NCBI GenBank assembly: GCA_003819755.1
Contig: RPQK01000018.1
Location: 1-25,155 of the forward strand
DNA: 25,155 bases
Reading direction: 5' to 3'
DNA from: Acidobacteriota bacterium
Lineage (GTDB): Bacteria > Acidobacteriota > UBA6911 > RPQK01
Shown: in pieces, positions 13,830 to 20,673 of the stretch
Numbering within the stretch: the stretch's first letter is position 1
Layout of the letters: each line of letters starts with the position of its first letter
The notes under the pieces: model-generated
What the model saw: the letters and a program-made list of their open reading frames with translations, nothing else
The model's database searches: none
What the model was told of the DNA's origin: nothing
Program-made: the position numbers and the translations under genes

Positions 13830-15707
13830 TCACCTTCTCGCCGTGCCGCCTGCCCAACGCAGGTAGCGCTTTACCTCGCCGTAGAGTCCGTGTGCCGTGT
13901 ATCTGTTTGCTTCCGATTCCAAAGCGTAACCGCACAGCCAGGGGATGGCCACCCTCCGCTGGCTCCCGCCCGACCGGGAGAGGGTACGGGCGAGCAGCAG
14001 CATGCTGACCAGCACCAGGGCCAGAACGAACGGAACAATCAGCGCATGCCCGCCCGGCCCGGCAACGGCCAATCCCCCCGAAACCGGCAGTCCGTCGGCC
14101 AACGTCGCCCCCAACCCATGCTCGCTCGTCGCCAGCCCGGCTTTCAGAAGCCGGAGAGCAGTCTGGGGAAACAAGCCGAACACCAGACAACCCGAAGCCA
14201 GCACGAGCTGGGGAACGAGCATCGTCCAGTCGACTTCGAGCCGCTTCTTCTCCTCCAGCCGCTGTTTTACCAACTGACTGGTTCTCGAGAGGAAGGCGCT
14301 CCCGAAGAACTTGATGAAAGAAGCCAGCGTTATCGCGCTCGTCAAGATGGCAAACAAGGCCAGTACCGCCAGATACGGGGCAGTTCGGCTGCCCAGAACC
14401 GTCGAGACGTATATGGTCCATTTGCTGGCGAAACCGTTAAAGAGCGGAACCCCGGCAATCGAGAACGAGGCAATGAGGGTCATTACGCCGGTGACCGGCA
14501 TGAACTTGAACAAGCCGCCAATGCGGTTCAAGCTCTGCGTCCCGGTCGCAAAGAGCACCGACCCGGCGTTCAGGAACAGGAGGCTCTTGAAAAGGCCGTG
14601 GTTGATAGTGTGGAAAAGGGCGCCCGCCAACGCCATTGCCGCAAGGACACGCGCGCTGTCGCTCGTCGAGGCGGCGGGAAGCAAGGCGAGGCACGCTCCC
14701 AGGCCCAGCAGGATATAGCCGACCTGGCCAATACTGTGAAACGCCAGAAGGCGTTTGGATTCTTCCTGCTTGAGGGCTTGGATGGTCCCGAAGAACAGAG
14801 TCGCGGTGCCGAGAACACCGATCACCAGCCCCCAGGCGGCGGCCGGATAGGAGGCGAGGTCATCGGCCGGAATCAACCAAAGGAAAGAACGCATCAGACC
14901 GTACACACCCGTCTTTATCATTACGCCTGACAGCAGCGCACTGACCGGAGACGGTGCGGCCGGGTGCGCGGCGGGAAGCCAGAGCTGTCCAAACGGCCAC
15001 ATACCGGCCTTGATCCCGAAGCCGACCAGGAAGAGCAGAAGCGCTGCGATCGCGGTGAAGCTGTCGGCGGAAAGAACCGAGGACATGTTCGCGGCCAGGC
15101 TATCAAACTCGTAGCGGCCAAGAGCACCGGGCTGGGAACCTGAACCGAGGAGGCCGGCCCCTGCCATTACCAGTCCGCACGACAACTCCATCATCAGGAG
15201 ATAGCGGTTTGCGGCGCGGACATTTTCCTGTTTCTTGGACTCGAATCGCACCAGGGCGTAGGAAGGCAGCGTCATCAACTGCCAGAAGGCGCAGAAATAG
15301 ACCATCAGGTCCGTTACCACAACGATGCCGTACATGCCGGCGACAAACAGGAGGAAGTACGGATAGTACCGGCCCAGCCCGTACTCGGTGTAGTGCACCA
15401 TGTACCGGACCGAGTAAATGGACGAAAGGACGGCGATGACGGCAATCAGAAGAAGCAAAATCGCACTTAGCCCGTCGATCGCCAGCCGGCAGGTACCCAG
15501 ACCGGCGAGCGAGAATAGCGTCAGCGCCGGGGCAGCGCCGCTGAGCAACACCGTCAGGGCCGCGTATATGACGAGGGAACTGGACGAAAACACGCACAGA
15601 AACGCCAGCCATCCCACGACCGGTTTCCACCGAGACACAAGCAACGTCACCAACGAGCCGGCGAGACAGATGCTCAGTGCATAAACAAACGCCAGATTGG
15701 GGGTCAT
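13830..15707 (-). CDS. Antiporter-type membrane subunit (HyfB/HycC/NuoL-M-N-like)
   Basis: The 625-residue protein with about 14-16 membrane helices belongs to the proton-conducting transporter family shared by Mrp antiporters, complex I and group 4 hydrogenases. Conserved charges in the channel are present at Lys233 (GFGIKAGMWPF), His248 (LPAAHPAAPSPVSALLSG), Lys265 and the Lys in FNGFASKW. The acid normally found in helix 5 is not: the sequence reads FWQLMTLPSY with Gln143 where this family usually has Glu. It is the only antiporter-type subunit in the cluster, as in the small formate hydrogenlyase layout, and implies one ion-pumping unit. It lies between the protease and the large-subunit genes, flanked on both sides by hairpins. 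The ATG has a weak upstream AAGGA. Confidence 0.92.
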   Translation of the reverse strand: MTPNLAFVYALSICLAGSLVTLLVSRWKPVVGWLAFLCVFSSSSLVIYAALTVLLSGAAPALTLFSLAGLGTCRLAIDGLSAILLLLIAVIAVLSSIYSVRYMVHYTEYGLGRYYPYFLLFVAGMYGIVVVTDLMVYFCAFWQLMTLPSYALVRFESKKQENVRAANRYLLMMELSCGLVMAGAGLLGSGSQPGALGRYEFDSLAANMSSVLSADSFTAIAALLLFLVGFGIKAGMWPFGQLWLPAAHPAAPSPVSALLSGVMIKTGVYGLMRSFLWLIPADDLASYPAAAWGLVIGVLGTATLFFGTIQALKQEESKRLLAFHSIGQVGYILLGLGACLALLPAASTSDSARVLAAMALAGALFHTINHGLFKSLLFLNAGSVLFATGTQSLNRIGGLFKFMPVTGVMTLIASFSIAGVPLFNGFASKWTIYVSTVLGSRTAPYLAVLALFAILTSAITLASFIKFFGSAFLSRTSQLVKQRLEEKKRLEVDWTMLVPQLVLASGCLVFGLFPQTALRLLKAGLATSEHGLGATLADGLPVSGGLAVAGPGGHALIVPFVLALVLVSMLLLARTLSRSGGSQRRVAIPWLCGYALESEANRYTAHGLYGEVKRYLRWAGGTARR

Positions 15708-15740
15708 CTCAATTCGTTTCCTTCTTGGGTAACCGATGTA

Positions 15741-15790
15741 TATTTCCCACCCCGAAGGGGTCGCGTAGCAAAGCCCAGGGGTGGGAAATA
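15741..15790. repeat. Inverted repeat at protease/antiporter boundary
   Basis: The arms 15741-15753 and 15778-15790 are a perfect 13-bp match, with a second short stem (CCCC/GGGG) inside the loop. It lies within the 111-nt gap between the stop of the maturation protease gene and the start of the antiporter-like gene. Confidence 0.7.
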
Positions 15791-15818
15791 CGTAAAAGCA
15801 CAGCCTCCAGCGCCGATA

Positions 15819-16307
15819 TCAGAGCTCTTTGCTCTTTAAAATCTTCAAAAGCACTTCCTCCAACACCTGCAGCGTCGCCTGAACCGGCTCCGAGAGCCCG
15901 GTCCCCGATTTGAGTGACGCGGGCTTTACTCCCAGGCACCAGACGCGCGCTCCAGATTCGTGCTGAATCAGTGCGGCTAACATTCCAAGCGACAACTTAT
16001 GTGTCGAAACCTGGGGAAACCGGCTCCGCAGCTGTCCTTCATCCAGGATGACCACCGACCCCGGTTCCCCGGCATACTCGACCGCATCAATGAGCAAAAC
16101 CTGATCGAACTCATCCTGCCCGATTCGGCCTATCCAGTTTTCCGGGACGTTGCCTGCCACCAGGACGTCGGGGCAATTCTTCCGCTTGAGAGACTCGGCC
16201 AACGCGACTCCCAGTCCGTCGTCGCCCCACTGCCGGTCGCCAATGCCCATGACACAGGTCCGGCCGGCCAGCTTCGCCGCCAGATCCGCGCGCAAATCTG
16301 AGCTCAA
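15819..16307 (-). CDS. Hydrogenase maturation protease (HycI-like)
   Basis: This enzyme cleaves the C-terminal tail of the hydrogenase large subunit after nickel insertion. The 162-residue product shows the family motifs GIGDRQWGDDGLG near the N-terminus, LLIDAVEYAGEPG in the middle and STHKLSLG with the conserved His; the Asp residues of the first two motifs and this His form the nickel-sensing site. No ATG precedes the first motif. The best start is TTG 16307, whose bases overlap the TGA of the upstream diaphorase gene (TTGA), just behind GAGGAG; the spacing is short. The reading frame is open much further upstream, but that part is antisense-like shadow inside the diaphorase gene. The substrate is presumably the large subunit encoded about 2 kb downstream. 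Confidence 0.88.
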   Translation of the reverse strand: MSSDLRADLAAKLAGRTCVMGIGDRQWGDDGLGVALAESLKRKNCPDVLVAGNVPENWIGRIGQDEFDQVLLIDAVEYAGEPGSVVILDEGQLRSRFPQVSTHKLSLGMLAALIQHESGARVWCLGVKPASLKSGTGLSEPVQATLQVLEEVLLKILKSKEL

Positions 16308-17152
16308 ATCTCCTCGCCTAACTTCTTTATCTGTTCGAGGTTGAAAACGGGACCGTCGACGCACACATACGCAACGCCGATACAGCAGTGCCCGCATTTG
16401 CCAACCCCGCACTTCATGTATCTTTCCAGCGTCGACACCATCTGCCGGTCCTGAAAGCCCATGCTCTTCAGGTCTTTGAGAACAAAGCGGAACATGACAG
16501 GAGGACCACAGACAAACACTGTCGTGTTCTCGACTGGAAGCTCCACACCCGATTTCTGGAACAGGGAGCCGACGACCCCGACGTTCCCTTTCCACGTGCT
16601 GTCCTTGCGGTCTACGGTTAAATGGCACTCGAATCCCGCGCTTTTTTCCCATTCCTTCAGCAAGTCCACGTACATCAGATCCTTGGGCGTCCGGGCCCCG
16701 TAGAAAACCTGGACTTTCTGGAAGCGCTCGCGGTTGTGGAGAGCGTAGACGATACAGGACCGCAGCGGGATCAGGCCGATGCCTCCGGCGACGAAAATCA
16801 AGTTCTGGCCGTAGAAGTCCTCCATCGGGAACCCGTTACCGTAAGGGCCACGCACGGCGAAACGATCCCCCGGCTTCAGCGCATGCATAGCCGCGGTGAC
16901 GCTCCCGACCTTGCGAATCGTGAAAAACACTTCGGATTCCGTCGGGCTCGGTGGAAGCGAAGCAGGAAATTCGCCGGCTCCGAAAATCGTCACCTGGGCG
17001 AACTGCCCGGGCATGAACTTTCGGAACGCTTCCTGTTCCTGCTTATCCTCGAACCGCCAGAAAAAGGTCTTTACCTCATCTATCTCGTCGACGACCCGGT
17101 CGAGTATTACGGTCTTCGGCAAGTAAACGTTTTGCAGCACCGTCTCGCTCAT
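16304..17152 (-). CDS. FAD/NAD(P)-binding diaphorase subunit (HydG/AsrB-like)
   Basis: The 282-residue protein matches the gamma subunit of sulfhydrogenases and AsrB of anaerobic sulfite reductase. It has a ferredoxin-reductase-like FAD barrel (RGPYGNGFP), a nucleotide-binding domain (GGIGLIPLRS, then VCGPPVMF) and a C-terminal [2Fe-2S] site (MKCGVGKCGHCCIG...CVDGP). It probably exchanges electrons between NAD(P)H and the iron-sulfur chain. The ATG at 17152 overlaps the stop of the HydB-like gene by 4 nt with GGAG close upstream; the open frame extends 7 codons further. Its end overlaps the protease start. The presence of this subunit is what separates the cluster from ordinary formate hydrogenlyase. 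Confidence 0.92.
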   Translation of the reverse strand: MSETVLQNVYLPKTVILDRVVDEIDEVKTFFWRFEDKQEQEAFRKFMPGQFAQVTIFGAGEFPASLPPSPTESEVFFTIRKVGSVTAAMHALKPGDRFAVRGPYGNGFPMEDFYGQNLIFVAGGIGLIPLRSCIVYALHNRERFQKVQVFYGARTPKDLMYVDLLKEWEKSAGFECHLTVDRKDSTWKGNVGVVGSLFQKSGVELPVENTTVFVCGPPVMFRFVLKDLKSMGFQDRQMVSTLERYMKCGVGKCGHCCIGVAYVCVDGPVFNLEQIKKLGEEI

Positions 17153-18216
17153 CGCTCCTGCTTCTCCGCGCACGATCTTCGGATTATCTCCACGACGCTC
17201 GGCATACCGACGTCACCGTGACAGACGTTGACGCAGCGCCCGCATCCGATGCAGGCGACCGACAGTTCACGCTGGATGTTGTAGTGAGAAAGCTTTCGAA
17301 AGAACCGCCGGTTGCGGCGGTCATGGACGGCTTTCCGCGGGTTGTGACCGCCAGCCATCCGGGTGAATCCACTGAGGGCGCAGGAATCCCACAGCCGCAT
17401 CCTCTCAACCTCACCCTGGCTCACCTCCCGGTCGGTTACCGTGAAGCAATTGCAGGTGGGGCAAACGTAGCTGCAGCCGCCGCATTCCAGGCACCTGTTG
17501 CCGATCTCTTCCCACACTTCCTCGGTCACTTTTCCCAGGCTGATGTAGCGCACCGCGGCCGTATACCAACTGGTCGCGGAGGCGAATTTCTTCCGGGTCT
17601 CGTTCAGAATCTCCTGGCGTTTCTGAACATGAGCGGGGCTCGCTTTCCGAAATACCGAATGAGAGAAAAGCTCATCCCCCTTGTTTGTGCCCGCTACGAC
17701 GAGTATGACGTCGCCGAGGTCCATGAGCTGAAGATCGAAATGATCCAGCGCTGCCGGCCCTGTGTCAGCGCAAACGCAGAAACAGTCTTCGTCGATGTCG
17801 ACGCCGGCGTCCGTGCAGACAACATTGACCAGAAATAAGTTCTTGCGGAACCGGTCGTAGTAGATGTCGCGGTAGTTTCCACCCAGGAAGATCCGGTCGA
17901 GGTGGTAGATTCCAGCCACGTCGCAGGACCGAATTCCGAAAATCGCCCTCTTCTTTTCTTCGTAGGTCGGATCAATCTGGACCTTGCCGTTATACCGGAT
18001 CCGCATCATCCGCTGGATTTGCGGGAGCACGTACTTCTTGGGCGGATGGTACGGATTTGGAAGGTGGAGTTGAACCTGGTCCCGGTTCTCGTCCGTTACA
18101 ACCTGGAAATAGGTGTCGCGTCCCCGTCCGTAGAAGGGGGCGACGACCTCGTACTCTTTTCTGAGCAAATCGACGACTGTGATCAGGTCCTGCCTGTCGA
18201 TGATTCTCGCGCGCAT
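17149..18216 (-). CDS. 4Fe-4S dicluster subunit (HydB/AsrA-like)
   Basis: The 355-residue protein matches the beta subunit of sulfhydrogenases and AsrA. An N-terminal domain contains GIRSCDVAGIYHLDRIF, and a C-terminal ferredoxin part contains two 4Fe-4S motifs, CLECGGCSYVCPTC and CIGCGRCVNVCHGDVG. The second motif has His where Pro is common. It would relay electrons between the HydG-like diaphorase and the molybdopterin-type or hydrogenase subunits. ATG 18216 is chosen; it is 6 nt after the fdh-like stop, and a TTG two codons earlier is the only alternative. It overlaps the HydG-like gene by 4 nt, so HydB and HydG are made as a pair. Confidence 0.91.
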   Translation of the reverse strand: MRARIIDRQDLITVVDLLRKEYEVVAPFYGRGRDTYFQVVTDENRDQVQLHLPNPYHPPKKYVLPQIQRMMRIRYNGKVQIDPTYEEKKRAIFGIRSCDVAGIYHLDRIFLGGNYRDIYYDRFRKNLFLVNVVCTDAGVDIDEDCFCVCADTGPAALDHFDLQLMDLGDVILVVAGTNKGDELFSHSVFRKASPAHVQKRQEILNETRKKFASATSWYTAAVRYISLGKVTEEVWEEIGNRCLECGGCSYVCPTCNCFTVTDREVSQGEVERMRLWDSCALSGFTRMAGGHNPRKAVHDRRNRRFFRKLSHYNIQRELSVACIGCGRCVNVCHGDVGMPSVVEIIRRSCAEKQER

Positions 18217-18222
18217 ACTCAA

Positions 18223-20295
18223 TCAAACTTTCTCGACTCGGACGAAAATCCGGGAATTCCCGGTTCTGGCTTTGGCCGCCTCGTCCCATTGCATCTTCCG
18301 GGCAATGTCGGTCTGGAAATAAGGCAGGAAAACCGTGCCCGGCCTGACTTCATCGGTCACGCGGGCGGTCGTCACGACCGAACCGGTTTTCGCCACGAGC
18401 CGGATTTGGGAACCATCCCGCAATCCCAGGCGATGGGCATCTTCGGTATTTATCTCAACAAAGCCATCCGGGTAATCGAGGAGGAGCATCCCGTACTCGC
18501 GACGCAAGGTCTCGCTGTGTCGGACCAGGACGTTCCGGTGCCAGTAGTACAGCGAATAGCCGATCGCGAGAACGAATGGATACTGGGCCGAAAGCTTGGC
18601 CAGTCCTCCAGGACGCTCCAGCGGGACGAACCGAAAACCGGATTTCGGCAGTCCCTCTTCGAACAGGAAGCGAGTGCCCAGCGGCTTGTCCTTGGTGCAG
18701 GGCCATTGGCGGCCGTATTCCCGCCACAGGTTCTCGTAGCTGGCCCCGGAATAGAACGGAACGGCACGACCGATTTCGTCCATCACGTCTGCCGCCGTCT
18801 GGTAATTCCAGTTTGCCCCCATCCGGTTGGCCACCGCCACAATCTGCTCCCAGGCCGGGATGGGCCCGTCGGGCGGCTCGATCGCCTTCTCGGCGACCTG
18901 AATCCGGCGCTCGGTACTCGTAAAAGTGACTCGTTCTTCTCCGAAAGCCACGATAGGCAGGATCACGTCGGCGTACTTCGCCGTCTCGGTCATAAAGAGG
19001 TGCTGCACGACGAGCAGATCGAGCTTCTGAAGCTTCTCGGCCGCGTCAGCAAGAGCCACTGTGACGATGGGGTTGAGCCGATCGATCCAGACCGCCCGCA
19101 CCGGGCTCGTTGGCGAGAACATGCCCCAGATATCGAGGCCGGGCTTGGCCGGCAGCTTTCGTCCCCAGAGCTCCTCCAGTTCCTTCCTTTCGTTTGCGAC
19201 GTTGACATGTCGGTAGGCCGGCAACCGATCGGGCAACATGCCCATGTCACAACCGCCTTGCAGGTTGTTGTACTCGGCCAGGGGCATCAGGCCCGCGCCC
19301 GGCCGCCCGATATTCCCCCGCAGGAGGCTCAGGCTGACCAGCGCTTGGACCGCTCCCTTGCCGCGAGCTTCCACTCCTGTCGAGTACAGAATCATGGCCG
19401 AGGGAGCCTTGGCGTAGGCAATGGCCGCTTGTTCAATCAGCTCCGGCTCGACACCGCAGTGCTCGGCGGCCCACAAAACATCGAATTCCTGTATCCTCCC
19501 GAGCCATTCGTCGTAACCAGTGCAGTATTCCTTGATGAACTTCAGATTCATCAAACCCCGGTCGACAATGATCTTCGCCATCGCTCCGTAAAGCAGCAGA
19601 TCCGTATCCGGTTTGATCCTTACGAACAGGTCGGCGTGGTGCGCCACCCGATGGCTTCGGCTGCCGATGACCATCAGCTTGGCCCCGGCCAGCTTGGCCC
19701 TGAGAACCCGACCTCCGATGGTGGGGAGTTGGCGTCCCAGATCGATGCCGTCGACGACGATCAGATCGGTCTTGTCCAACTCTTCAATGGAGCTCGTCGC
19801 GGCCGGTACTCCGATCATTTCCTGCAGCACGTCGATCGTGTTAACCCGATGCAGCGAACCACCGCGGTCCACATTGTTTGTGCCGATGACCGTTCTCGCG
19901 AACTTCTGCAGCAGGTACGTTTCTTCGTTGGAGCAGCGGGGAGAATTGAGGAAGGCGATTGAGTCAGCCCCGTGTTCTTTTCGAACCAGGCGCAGGCGGG
20001 CGCTGACGAAGTCCAGAGCCTGGTCCCAACGGACCGGGATGAACTCTCCGTCCTTCTTGACGAGCGGTTGCGTCAAGCGATCCGGAGAACTGGAAACCTC
20101 GTGAACATGCCATCCTCGAACACAGATCCGACCCTGGTTGGCCGGATGTGTCATGCTCGGATAAGCGCCCGTAATCAGGCCGTCAGAGGCTTCCAGGTAA
20201 ATCCCGCAGCCGACTCCGCAAAAGGTGCAGGTCGTAAGGGTGTGATCTGGAAAACGCATAGAGTTGGTGGAAGGAACGAGATGAGGAAGACTCAT
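18223..20295 (-). CDS. FdhF-like molybdopterin oxidoreductase lacking formate dehydrogenase catalytic residues
   Basis: The 690-residue protein aligns along its length with formate dehydrogenase H-type alpha subunits. It has a 4Fe-4S domain (Cys23, Cys26, Cys30, Cys58), then the three molybdopterin-binding domains, including GTNNVD, NNLQGGCDMG, TETAKYADVILP and the C-terminal INTEDAHRLGL barrel. By ungapped comparison with E. coli FdhF as I remember it, Sec140 corresponds to His149, His141 to Arg150 and Arg333 to Ala340. Lys44 next to the last cluster cysteine is Arg60. No in-frame TGA occurs, so no selenocysteine is hidden. Formate oxidation by the known mechanism is therefore unlikely; a NuoG-like conduit or another substrate is possible. 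ATG 20295 is used, with GTG 20310 and ATG 20259 as alternatives; none has a good ribosome site. It is first in the long - strand cluster. Confidence 0.9.
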   Translation of the reverse strand: MSLPHLVPSTNSMRFPDHTLTTCTFCGVGCGIYLEASDGLITGAYPSMTHPANQGRICVRGWHVHEVSSSPDRLTQPLVKKDGEFIPVRWDQALDFVSARLRLVRKEHGADSIAFLNSPRCSNEETYLLQKFARTVIGTNNVDRGGSLHRVNTIDVLQEMIGVPAATSSIEELDKTDLIVVDGIDLGRQLPTIGGRVLRAKLAGAKLMVIGSRSHRVAHHADLFVRIKPDTDLLLYGAMAKIIVDRGLMNLKFIKEYCTGYDEWLGRIQEFDVLWAAEHCGVEPELIEQAAIAYAKAPSAMILYSTGVEARGKGAVQALVSLSLLRGNIGRPGAGLMPLAEYNNLQGGCDMGMLPDRLPAYRHVNVANERKELEELWGRKLPAKPGLDIWGMFSPTSPVRAVWIDRLNPIVTVALADAAEKLQKLDLLVVQHLFMTETAKYADVILPIVAFGEERVTFTSTERRIQVAEKAIEPPDGPIPAWEQIVAVANRMGANWNYQTAADVMDEIGRAVPFYSGASYENLWREYGRQWPCTKDKPLGTRFLFEEGLPKSGFRFVPLERPGGLAKLSAQYPFVLAIGYSLYYWHRNVLVRHSETLRREYGMLLLDYPDGFVEINTEDAHRLGLRDGSQIRLVAKTGSVVTTARVTDEVRPGTVFLPYFQTDIARKMQWDEAAKARTGNSRIFVRVEKV

Positions 20296-20336
20296 AAAGA
20301 TAGACACCACAATAAAGCGAAGTCACCAGCCCGATT

Positions 20337-20364
20337 ATTTTACGCAGGATTAGGGAATTGTCAA
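20337..20364 (-). promoter_or_regulatory. Sigma-70-type promoter of the hydrogenase cluster
   Basis: Read on the - strand, TTGACA (20364-20359) is followed after 16 nt by TAAAAT (20342-20337). This places a start of transcription near 20330, about 35 nt before the ATG at 20295. The -35 box is a perfect consensus match and the -10 box matches at five of six positions. Confidence 0.65.
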
Positions 20365-20373
20365 ATGTGTCAA
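20358..20373. promoter_or_regulatory. Imperfect dyad overlapping the -35 box (CRP/FNR-like candidate operator)
   Basis: The 16-nt site TTGTCAAATGTGTCAA equals its reverse complement at 12 of 16 positions, in the pattern TTG-N-CA...TG-N-CAA. This resembles the spacing of CRP/FNR-family sites. Two further half sites, TTGAC at 20383-20387 and GTCAA at 20400-20404, lie just upstream. Which regulator binds is not known. Confidence 0.4.
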
Positions 20374-20459
20374 TTGAGGAAGTTGACGTAAGCGTAAAAG
20401 TCAATGCATGCGGGCACATGCGGGGATTGCCAACCGGCCCGATAGCGGCAAGATGGCCG

Positions 20460-20560
20460 GCTGACCGTAGGAAAGGACCTCAAAGAACTCAAGGAATCTC
20501 ACAACGCGGGTTTTGTCTTTGAGGTCCTTGAGGTCTTTGAGGTCCTTTCCTCCGGTCAGC
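20460..20560. repeat. Nonamer-repeat hairpin (TTGAGGTCC family), upstream of the hydrogenase cluster
   Basis: The arms 20460-20495 and 20525-20560 pair over 34 of 36 positions with a 29-nt loop. The inner part of each arm consists of the same TTGAGGTCC/GGACCTCAA unit seen at 8787-8884, while the outer part (GCTGACCG) is unrelated to that copy. It lies between the 44-residue membrane-protein gene and the promoter of the fdh-like gene, both on the - strand. Confidence 0.85.
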
Positions 20561-20673
20561 GGGGGAATTTGAACCAGCAGGCGGGAGTGCCAAACAGCCG
20601 GAAGGAGGCAAGAGACACAAATCCCTCCTGCCTCCCGTGCAAAACTCGAAAATCTTCCTACTGCTCTGGCGGT

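Noticed and set aside
13791..14930. A + strand open frame of about 379 codons opposite the antiporter-like gene
   Set aside because: Extreme Gln/Arg/Glu/Gly composition, no hydrophobic core and no homology that I can recognise; it is the shadow of a membrane-protein gene.
10067..15707. Complex I (NADH dehydrogenase) remnant
   Set aside because: The large subunit has both Ni-binding CxxC motifs, the small subunit has the hydrogenase-type C-x2-C, and hypA, hypB and a maturation protease are present; the other nuo genes are absent.
16308..16652. N-terminal extension of the HycI-like protease frame
   Set aside because: This part overlaps the HydG-like gene in another frame, is Arg/Cys-rich and has no family motif; the known proteases begin close to the GxGDxxxxDDG motif.
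17902..19962. A very long + strand open frame (about 686 codons) opposite the FdhF-like and HydB-like genes
   Set aside because: It mirrors the codon periodicity of the real genes on the other strand, has no recognisable domain or ribosome site, and its composition (many His, Arg, Asp, Pro) is typical of antisense frames in GC-rich DNA.
18223..20295. Selenocysteine-containing formate dehydrogenase
   Set aside because: There is no in-frame TGA at or near the active-site position; the codon there is CAT (His).
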